From Armatimonadota bacterium (GTDB lineage: Bacteria; Armatimonadota; Fimbriimonadia; Fimbriimonadales; ATM1), in NCBI GenBank assembly GCA_021324165.1, contig JAJPJR010000044.1, positions 1 through 56,308 of the forward strand: 56,308 bases of DNA, written 5' to 3'. The notes under the pieces were generated by a model, which ran no database searches, had not been told where the DNA came from, and saw nothing but the letters and a program-made list of their open reading frames with translations. This document shows, one piece after another, positions 50,355 to 56,308 of the stretch. Within the stretch, counting starts at the first letter, position 1, and each line of letters opens with the position of its first letter. The position numbers and the translations under genes were made by a program.

Positions 50355-51584
50355 ATGACCAGCCCGTTCGCCGCCGTAGAAGAAGCCATCGAACAGATTC
50401 GTGCCGGCAAAGTTCTGATCGTCGTTGACGATCCCGACCGCGAAAACGAGGGCGATTTCGTCGTCGCCGCCGAACGCATCACCCCCGAGACGATGAACTT
50501 CATGCTCATCCACGGCCGGGGAATCCCTTGTGTGCCCACAACCGCCCAGCGCCTCGAAGAGCTCGGCATTCCCCTCATGACCAAGTCCAACACCTCGCGC
50601 CTCGGAACGGCGATGGGTGAAACCGTTGACGCCCGATACGGCACAACTACCGGCGTTTCGGCGTTCGACAGAGCAAAAACCGTTCAACTGTTCTGCGATC
50701 CCAACGCAAAACCGAGCGATCTCGTAAGGCCGGGACACGTGATCCCGCTCCGCGCCGAACCAGGCGGCGTGCTGAAAAGAGCCGGGCACACCGAAGCCAC
50801 AGTAGACCTTTGCGTCCTTGCCGGATTTCAGCCCGTCGGCGTTCTGTGCGAAATCCTCGATGAGGACGGAACGATGGCGCGATTGCCCAAACTTCGTCAG
50901 ATCGCCGAGGAATTCGATCTGAAAATCATCACGATCGCCGACATCATCGCCTATCGCAGGCGCAAAGAAAAACTGATCGAACGCCAAGCAGGGCCGCTGC
51001 CCCTGCCAACGAAATTCGGCACTTTCAATGTGTATGCCTACCAGTCGCCGATTGATCCTGTTCCTTACATCGCACTCACCATGGGCGATCTTTCCGATCC
51101 GACTCCGATCCTGGTGCGTGTGCATTCTGGATGCCTTACAGGCGACGTGCTCGATTCTTTGCGGTGCGATTGCGGCGATCAGCTTCATCAAGCAATGGAA
51201 CGCATCGCAGCGGAAGGCCGCGGCTGTCTGCTGTATATCGCTCACGAAGGCCGAGGCATCGGAATCATCAACAAACTCAAAGCATATGAACTTCAAGATC
51301 GTGGAATGGACACTGTAGAAGCCAATCAGGCTTTGGGCTTCAAACCCGACCTCCGTGATTACGGCCTCGGCGCTCAAGTGCTCGCAGATTTGGGAATCAA
51401 AAAAATTCGCCTGATGACCAACAACCCGTCAAAAGTCGCGGGCATCGCAGGGCATGGTCTCGAAATCGTCGAACACGTGCCCCTGCTCACGCAGCGTCAT
51501 GCGCACAACGAAAAATATCTCGACGCAAAACGCGAAAAGATGGGGCACTGGCTCCCGGCCGACGGATCGAATGACAAGAATTGA
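50355..51584 (+). CDS. ribBA: Bifunctional 3,4-dihydroxy-2-butanone-4-phosphate synthase / GTP cyclohydrolase II
   Basis: Catalyses both entry reactions of riboflavin synthesis. The 409-aa product has the DHBP synthase domain (residues 1-205): VDDPDRENEGDFVVAAE, VDARYGTTTGVSAFDRAKT and GHTEATVDLCVLAG. The cyclohydrolase domain follows, with HSGCLTGDVLDSLRCDCGDQ (zinc Cys), HEGRGIGIINKLKAYEL and LRDYGLGAQVLADLGIKKIR. Followed by ribH with a 14-base overlap. Confidence 0.97.
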   Translation: MTSPFAAVEEAIEQIRAGKVLIVVDDPDRENEGDFVVAAERITPETMNFMLIHGRGIPCVPTTAQRLEELGIPLMTKSNTSRLGTAMGETVDARYGTTTGVSAFDRAKTVQLFCDPNAKPSDLVRPGHVIPLRAEPGGVLKRAGHTEATVDLCVLAGFQPVGVLCEILDEDGTMARLPKLRQIAEEFDLKIITIADIIAYRRRKEKLIERQAGPLPLPTKFGTFNVYAYQSPIDPVPYIALTMGDLSDPTPILVRVHSGCLTGDVLDSLRCDCGDQLHQAMERIAAEGRGCLLYIAHEGRGIGIINKLKAYELQDRGMDTVEANQALGFKPDLRDYGLGAQVLADLGIKKIRLMTNNPSKVAGIAGHGLEIVEHVPLLTQRHAHNEKYLDAKREKMGHWLPADGSNDKN

Positions 51585-52029
51585 AGGCTCGATGTCCGGC
51601 GCGGGCAGGCGGTTCGTGATCGTTGCATCGCGCTTCAATGAAATGATCACGAACGCGCTGGTCGAAGGCGCGAACCGCGCATTGAGAATGCACGGCGTAA
51701 ACGAAGTCACCGAAATCTGGGTGCCCGGTTCGTGGGAAATCCCTTTGGCGGCGAAAAAAGCCGCCGAATCCCGCCCCGCCGCCATCATCGCCGTCGGCTG
51801 CATTTTGCAGGGAGCCACCATTCACGCGTCCCAACTTTCTAATCAAGTGGCGGCCGCCGTGTGCGACATCGCGCTGAAAACCGGCGTACCAATAACCTGG
51901 GGAGTGCTGACTTGCGCAACCCAACAAGAAGCGATGGAAAGAGCCGGAATGAAACTGGGAAATAAGGGCGAGGAGGCCGCGCGCGCCGCAATCGAACTCG
52001 CATCCGCTTTGGAAAGGATCGCGCAATGA
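51571..52029 (+). CDS. ribH: 6,7-Dimethyl-8-ribityllumazine synthase
   Basis: Condenses the RibB and RibA/D products to lumazine, the penultimate riboflavin step; forms 60-mer or pentamer assemblies. The 152-aa product has RFVIVASRFNEMITNALVEG, EIWVPGSWEIPLAAKKAAE, AVGCILQGATIHASQLSNQV (the catalytic His) and GVLTCATQQEAMERAG. I took the ATG at 51571 because the EGSxSGxGxRF start matches family N-termini; an ATG 21 bases later is possible. ribE, ribD not in the window. Confidence 0.95.
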   Translation: MTRIEGSMSGAGRRFVIVASRFNEMITNALVEGANRALRMHGVNEVTEIWVPGSWEIPLAAKKAAESRPAAIIAVGCILQGATIHASQLSNQVAAAVCDIALKTGVPITWGVLTCATQQEAMERAGMKLGNKGEEAARAAIELASALERIAQ

Positions 52030-53135
52030 AGCGATATCGAAGTTATCTGCTTATGTTCGTGATCTGCTTCTTGGGTGTGTATGCCGCGCTCGAAGTGCAT
52101 GATTTTCTTCTGAGCCGTTCCAACCGCTCTGCAGCGCTCGAAGCGTTCGCCACCCGCCCGCTTCCCGCTTCAACGGTCACTAACTCGGGCGGATTCGAAA
52201 TCGCAGCATCCAAACTGATGCCCGCGGTGGTCGCCGTGTTTCGCAAATCTCAGGATCCGTGGAGCATGGATCGCAGGCTCGAAACTGTGGGCGAAGGGTC
52301 GGGCGTGATCATCACCCCCGATGGATACATCGTCACCAATCACCATGTGATCGAAGATGGCGTCGCGATTACCGTCCGGCTGAGCGACGGCCGCGCGATG
52401 GAAGCAGAAATCGTGGGCAAAGACCCGATATCTGATCTCGCTCTGCTCAAAGTGAATGCCAAACACCTGCCGTTTGCCGAACTCGCAAACGATGCCGATC
52501 TAAAAATCGGAGAGTGGGTTCTGGCGGTCGGAAACCCGCTGGGATACGAAGGCACGCTTAGTGTGGGAGTGGTGAGCGCCCTGCATCGCGATTTGGAAGG
52601 CGATGAGCGCCGGGCGCCGCTCGTTGGAGCGATTCAAACCGACGCCGCGATCAATGCAGGCAACAGCGGCGGCGCGCTTGCAAATGTGCACGGGCAGGTT
52701 GTAGGAATCAACACGCAGATCGCAACCATCAACCGCGGAAACATCGGCATCGGGTTTGCGATTCCCGCACAGCAAGTGCAGCGCTTCGTGCGCGATATCC
52801 AAAAATATGGCAGGCCGCGCCATCCCGACCTCGGCCTCCAGCAGCCGCTGCCTTCGTTCTGGCTGCAAGATCCGCGATTCGAAAAGTATGTCGGACCCAA
52901 TCCTCCTACTGAAGGAATCATCATCAACGTTCTTTCCGAAGGTTCGCCTTTGGCAAAGGCAGGGCTCGGCCAGTTCGATGTGATCCTGCAACTTAACGGT
53001 CAGCCGATGCGCGATCTGAACGACTATATGAAGTTCCTGTTGAAATCAGAGATCGGCGACAAAGTCACCGTGAAGTACTGGCAGAAAGGCCAGGTGAAAA
53101 CCACGATCGTGCAGATGCCCGAAATGCAAACTTAG
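52026..53135 (+). CDS. HtrA/DegP-like serine protease with one PDZ domain
   Basis: Periplasmic or membrane-bound quality-control protease. The 369-aa product has one N-terminal helix (residues 6-24), a trypsin-like domain with the triad His in TNHHVIEDG (about 101), Asp in DPISDLALLKV (about 137) and Ser in NAGNSGGALANVHGQ (about 217), and a C-terminal PDZ domain (about 280-360) with SEGSPLAKAGLGQFDVILQL. Overlaps ribH by ATGA, an unusual operon partner. Confidence 0.95.
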   Translation: MKRYRSYLLMFVICFLGVYAALEVHDFLLSRSNRSAALEAFATRPLPASTVTNSGGFEIAASKLMPAVVAVFRKSQDPWSMDRRLETVGEGSGVIITPDGYIVTNHHVIEDGVAITVRLSDGRAMEAEIVGKDPISDLALLKVNAKHLPFAELANDADLKIGEWVLAVGNPLGYEGTLSVGVVSALHRDLEGDERRAPLVGAIQTDAAINAGNSGGALANVHGQVVGINTQIATINRGNIGIGFAIPAQQVQRFVRDIQKYGRPRHPDLGLQQPLPSFWLQDPRFEKYVGPNPPTEGIIINVLSEGSPLAKAGLGQFDVILQLNGQPMRDLNDYMKFLLKSEIGDKVTVKYWQKGQVKTTIVQMPEMQT

Positions 53136-53229
53136 GTGCGCCGGGCCATGAAACCAGCAGATACGCCCTGCCGTTTAATATCGTAACGGTGCTATCCTAT
53201 TGCCCTCCCCTCAAAAGCGCATAACAGAA

Positions 53230-54771
53230 ATGGACAACGGATTCTATCAAGAGTTAGAGCTTCTGCTTTCCACACTGCCGCCCACCGTGCGGGCTCGCAT
53301 TGACGCCGCAGCCGACAAAGAGCGCCTCATCGAAGTCGTTCTTGATTACGGCCGGCCCGCCGAGCTCAGATTCATTGATCGTTATGAACGCTTGGATACT
53401 CAGCTCGTAACCGACGACGATCTGCGCTACGTAAGCAGCCGCGTAAGCGAATTCGGCGGCGACAACCGCGCGGGCATCGAGCGCACGCTTCACCGCATCA
53501 GCGCCATCCGCAACCGTCAAGGAAAAGTGATCGGCCTAACCTGCCGCGTGGGCCGCGCAATTCACGGAACGATTGACGTGATACAAGATCTGGTTGCAAG
53601 CAACAAATCCATTCTTCTTTTAGGAAAACCCGGAGTTGGAAAAACGACCAAACTTCGAGAAATGGCCCGCACCTTGGCCGACGATCTGCACAAACGCGTG
53701 GTGATCGTTGATACCAGCAACGAAATCGCCGGCGACGGCGATGTTCCTCACCCCAGCATCGGCTGCGCGCGGCGCATGCCCGTGAGCGATCCTCTGCGCC
53801 AGCATCAAGTGATGATCGAAGCCGTCGAAAACCATATGCCCGAAGTGATCATCATTGATGAAATCGGAACCGAAGCCGAAGCCTATGCCGCACGAACCAT
53901 CAACGAAAGAGGCGTGCAGCTGATCGGCACGGCGCATGGCCGAACGTTGGAAAACCTGATGATGAACCCCACGCTTTGCGACCTGGTAGGCGGAATTCAG
54001 GCCGTAACGCTTTCCGATGAAGAAGCCAAACGTAGAGGCACGCAAAAAACCGTTCTTGAACGCAAAGCCCCGCCCACCTTCGATGTTTTGATCGAACTCA
54101 TTGATTACGAACGGGTTGCGATTCATCACGACGTTCAAAAAACGGTTGACACGATTCTTCGCGGTCTCGTTCCGCAGCCCGAAATCCGCGTTCGAACCGC
54201 AAAAGGCGATTACGAAGTCCTAACGCAGCCGCGGCTTCCGGAAACCGAATTGCGTTCCGACGACGGCAACGGCTTCGATCAAATTGCCGCTTCGCCACTG
54301 CCCAAAATTCTTCGCATCTTCCCTTATGGCATCGCCCGCACACGCCTCGAGCGCGCCATTCGAGAAAAACGTGCGCCTGCGGTCATTTCTAACGACCTTT
54401 CGGATGCCGATGCCGTGATCGCGATGCGAAGTTCACTCATTCAAAAGCCGCACAAACTCCGCGAGCGGGCCGGAAGAAACGTGCCCACGTTCATCGTGAA
54501 AAGCAACACGCTCGTGCAGATTCTTCAAGCGCTCGAAGACATCATCCACGGCAAGGCCGCATCCGGCGTCGAAGAAGAAGAGGAAGCGCGCAATGAGGTG
54601 CTCGAAGCGATCGAAATCGTCAAGTCGCAGGGCAAACCTTTCGAACTCACGCCGCGATCCCACAACATCCGAAGACTTCAGCACGGAATCGTGGAATCAT
54701 TTCGTCTGCGAAGCGAAGCGGTCGGCCAGGAGCCTGACCGCCGCGTTCGCGTGCTTCCGGTTGCGTCGTGA
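53230..54771 (+). CDS. Ycf45-like AAA ATPase with C-terminal R3H domain
   Basis: The 513-aa product has an N-terminal region related to SpoIIIAA/Ycf45, a P-loop LLGKPGVGKTTKLREMART near residue 135, Walker B EVIIIDEIGTEAEA near 212, and an arm VQLIGTAHGRTLENLM. A C-terminal R3H domain, LTPRSHNIRRLQHGIVESF then the tail EPDRRVRVLPV, binds single-stranded nucleic acid in other proteins. The role of Ycf45 is not settled. The ATG at 53230 was chosen; a frame ten codons longer is possible. No clear ribosome site. Confidence 0.9.
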   Translation: MDNGFYQELELLLSTLPPTVRARIDAAADKERLIEVVLDYGRPAELRFIDRYERLDTQLVTDDDLRYVSSRVSEFGGDNRAGIERTLHRISAIRNRQGKVIGLTCRVGRAIHGTIDVIQDLVASNKSILLLGKPGVGKTTKLREMARTLADDLHKRVVIVDTSNEIAGDGDVPHPSIGCARRMPVSDPLRQHQVMIEAVENHMPEVIIIDEIGTEAEAYAARTINERGVQLIGTAHGRTLENLMMNPTLCDLVGGIQAVTLSDEEAKRRGTQKTVLERKAPPTFDVLIELIDYERVAIHHDVQKTVDTILRGLVPQPEIRVRTAKGDYEVLTQPRLPETELRSDDGNGFDQIAASPLPKILRIFPYGIARTRLERAIREKRAPAVISNDLSDADAVIAMRSSLIQKPHKLRERAGRNVPTFIVKSNTLVQILQALEDIIHGKAASGVEEEEEARNEVLEAIEIVKSQGKPFELTPRSHNIRRLQHGIVESFRLRSEAVGQEPDRRVRVLPVAS

Positions 54772-54778
54772 TCTGCGG

Positions 54779-55246
54779 TCAGGCGTTCGCGCCCATCGCT
54801 TCCTTAATCCGCCGATCCATTTCGTCCGGAGAAACATCTTCGATGTGCGTGGCGATCGTCCACTTGTGTCCAAACGGATCAACGAGCGTTCCCGACCTGT
54901 CGCCATAAAACTGATCTTTCACTTCGCGGGTTTGCCGGGCTCCCTGCGAAAGCGCCCGCTCGAACATCGCATCCACATCCGGAACATACAGCATGATCAA
55001 ACCGATCGAACGCCCATCGGCGCCTGGCGCGAGAAATCCGATCTCCGGGCTTTCATCGGCGAGCATGATCCTGGAATCCCCGATCTGAATCTCCGCGTGA
55101 CCGATCTTTCCGCTTTCATCCTCCAGCCGGAAAAGTTCGGTTGCGCCGAATGCGTTCTTGTAGAACTCGAGCGCCTTCGCCGCGCCGTTGATCGCTAAGT
55201 ACGGCGTAACAGTGTGATACCCATCTGGAATGTGATTGACTGACAT
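54779..55246 (-). CDS. VOC-superfamily protein (PhnB-like)
   Basis: The 155-aa product reads VTPYLAINGAAKALEFYKNA at the start, AEIQIGDSRIMLADESPEIG in the middle and DQFYGDRSGTLVDPFGHKWT near the end, the pattern of PhnB-type VOC proteins (3-demethylubiquinone methyltransferase-like in annotation, but function unproven). GGAG precedes the ATG at 55246. Convergent with the Ycf45-like gene, 7 bases apart. Confidence 0.88.
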   Translation of the reverse strand: MSVNHIPDGYHTVTPYLAINGAAKALEFYKNAFGATELFRLEDESGKIGHAEIQIGDSRIMLADESPEIGFLAPGADGRSIGLIMLYVPDVDAMFERALSQGARQTREVKDQFYGDRSGTLVDPFGHKWTIATHIEDVSPDEMDRRIKEAMGANA

Positions 55247-55349
55247 CTTGTTCTCCTTTTTCGGCCCGGCTTTGACTGCCGGTTTTCAGCGCCTTCACAC
55301 TACCCGGTTTGCGCACAAATGTGGGGTAAAACTTCTAAAAGCATAAAAG

Positions 55350-55367
55350 CGTTAATCCGAATTAACG
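55350..55367 (+). promoter_or_regulatory. Palindrome overlapping the ribosome site of the 59-aa gene
   Basis: CGTTAAT-CCGA-ATTAACG is a perfect 7-bp inverted repeat whose last base is the first G of the GGAGGG ribosome site. It could be an operator or a translational hairpin. The remaining 100 bases upstream, to the divergent VOC gene, hold no gene I can support. Confidence 0.45.
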
Positions 55368-55380
55368 GAGGGATAACCCT

Positions 55381-55560
55381 ATGGCTCACGAACGAAAAAA
55401 ACACGGCATGCGAAAAGACAAAAAGAATGAACGCATGCGCGAAGACATCGCGGAACGAAAGGCTTCATCCAAGAAACAGCCGCACAAGAGCGACCAAAAA
55501 GACATCCAATCGTACAAACCCGGCGGCCCAACCGACCGCACTTCGCACCCAAAAAAATAG
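55381..55560 (+). CDS. Small highly basic protein (59 aa)
   Basis: The frame from ATG 55381 to TAG encodes 59 residues beginning MAHERKKHGMRKDKKNERMR and ending GGPTDRTSHPKK. It is Lys/Arg-rich with alternating acid groups and no Cys, membrane helix or signal. GGAGGG lies 8 bases before the ATG. Such proteins may bind nucleic acid or be stress-type hydrophilins; no family is recognised. The strong ribosome site and upstream palindrome support a real gene. Confidence 0.6.
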   Translation: MAHERKKHGMRKDKKNERMREDIAERKASSKKQPHKSDQKDIQSYKPGGPTDRTSHPKK

Positions 55561-55570
55561 CGGATCGGGC

Positions 55571-56068
55571 TCAGCCTGGCAGCCGCCAAAGATCCCACAC
55601 GTTCATCTCTTCCCACTCTTCTGGCGGCTCGTGCCCGCCGATTCGCAGCGCCAGCATGATCAGCGCGAAATGCCAGCCTTCATGCCATATCATGTGCTGC
55701 AAAAACAGCGCCGGGTGATCGTAATGTCCAACCTGTTGCGCGCCTTCATCAAGTTTCTCGCAAACCCAATTTCTAACCAGCGCCGCGCTCTCGTTCAGCC
55801 GTTCCCGAATTTCGTTCAGGTCGCTTGATGGGATCGGCTCCTCGTGCGAAACGTCATAAAGGCTTCGCCCCACAGGCGCATCGAGCTCTGCGGCTTTCAT
55901 GTGCCAAAAACGCCGGGTGGAATGCAAATGCGCCAAATGAAACGCGATCGTCCAGCCGTCAGCTGACGGCTTCAATTCCAAGAATTCTGGGGTCAGCCTG
56001 CCGATCAGATTGTCGAGCGCCTTGCACGCGCGATCCCACGAATCGAGAACCGCCTCTTGTGTTGTCAT
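55571..56068 (-). CDS. DinB-family protein
   Basis: Four-helix-bundle metal-binding fold, often thiol-transferase or unknown. The 165-aa product has TIAFHLAHLHSTRRFWHMKA and FLQHMIWHEGWHFALIMLAL, whose His residues form the usual metal triad, and EMNVWDLWRL at the end. The ATG at 56068 was chosen; an extension to 56107 overlaps the repeat-containing gap. Function unknown. Confidence 0.85.
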   Translation of the reverse strand: MTTQEAVLDSWDRACKALDNLIGRLTPEFLELKPSADGWTIAFHLAHLHSTRRFWHMKAAELDAPVGRSLYDVSHEEPIPSSDLNEIRERLNESAALVRNWVCEKLDEGAQQVGHYDHPALFLQHMIWHEGWHFALIMLALRIGGHEPPEEWEEMNVWDLWRLPG

Positions 56069-56098
56069 CGGGGAAGCATACTTCGGAAACCGAGAACA

Positions 56099-56308
56099 TG
56101 CCCGCACCTGCCGCTGCCGCGCAGGGGGAAGGATGGAAGCAGTGTCCCACGCTGGTCACATTTCATGCTGCCCCCTGGAATCAGGGGGAAGCCCCGTGAG
56201 GGAAGCGAACGGTGATGGGGGTAAGCGAGCAAACCGACCCCCATCCGGCGCTTCGCGCCACCTTCCCCCTAAATCAGGGGGAAGGATGGAAAGCAGAACT
56301 CCACGCTG
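56099..56308. repeat. Cluster of dispersed hairpin repeats at the window edge
   Basis: 56168-56221 repeats copy D at 24188-24242 almost base for base (hairpin CCCCCTGGAATCAGGGGG, then AAGCCCCGTGAG). The next 60 bases hold GGCGCTTCGCGCC and CTTCCCCCTAAATCAGGGGG with AAGGATGG, and 56120-56135 a similar GCAGGGGGAAGGATGG. No gene seen; the array may continue beyond the window. Confidence 0.75.

Overview
The window is a dense bacterial chromosome segment. It has no rRNA, tRNA, CRISPR array or transposase that I could recognise. Its hallmark is an alternative complex III (Act) plus caa3-type oxidase operon. That operon, the GC-rich sequence, the def-fmt pair, a Ycf45-like ATPase, an OPT-like transporter and small Cys-rich orphan proteins suggest a free-living aerobic member of a deep-branching phylum. 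Armatimonadota (Fimbriimonadia-like) is my best guess. That assignment is inference from gene content, and Acidobacteriota- or Gemmatimonadota-like lineages are not excluded.

Layout. 1-0.9 kb: def and a truncated fmt on the minus strand. 0.9-2.2 kb: a plus-strand neutral-ceramidase-like gene whose 3' end overlaps the next gene. 2.1-15.4 kb: one minus-strand operon read actA-B-C-D-E-F, a small membrane protein, SCO, coxB-A-C-D and a transaldolase; a candidate promoter and a structured leader precede actA. 15.4-17.1 kb: a second respiratory module (subunit III, SCO, DUF420). 17.2-21.2 kb: a secreted Tudor/chromo-barrel-like protein, a DUF559 nuclease framed by hairpin repeats, an ABC exporter and a Cys-rich small protein. 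21.4-23.4 kb: rpsF-ssb-PGI/PMI, without rpsR or rplI. 23.4-24.7 kb: gene-poor accessory stretch with repeats and a c-di-AMP (ydaO-type) riboswitch that has no conventional target gene. 24.7-26.6 kb: rhomboid-like protein, ECF sigma factor and zinc anti-sigma factor. 26.6-41.3 kb: a long minus-strand run with an exported aldehyde oxidoreductase (YagTRS/PaoABC-like) and a Cys-rich small protein, a TPR protein, a glycoside-hydrolase-like protein, tsaE-tsaB-murB, transporters and an OPT protein. 41.4-50.2 kb: housekeeping and small families (zinc-ribbon coiled-coil protein, possible ZipA-C-like protein, nucleotidyltransferase, MATE, nfo, gatB). 50.3-54.8 kb: ribBA-ribH-htrA, then an R3H/AAA ATPase. 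54.8-56.3 kb: VOC, a 59-aa basic protein, DinB and dispersed repeats.

How the parts work together. The Act complex oxidises quinol and passes electrons, through its haem subunits, to the cytochrome c domain fused to oxidase subunit II. SCO and DUF420 proteins support copper and oxidase assembly. The most unusual signals are the c-di-AMP riboswitch that feeds only a short terminated transcript, the structured leader before actA, and the DUF559 gene whose ends lie inside inverted hairpin repeats.
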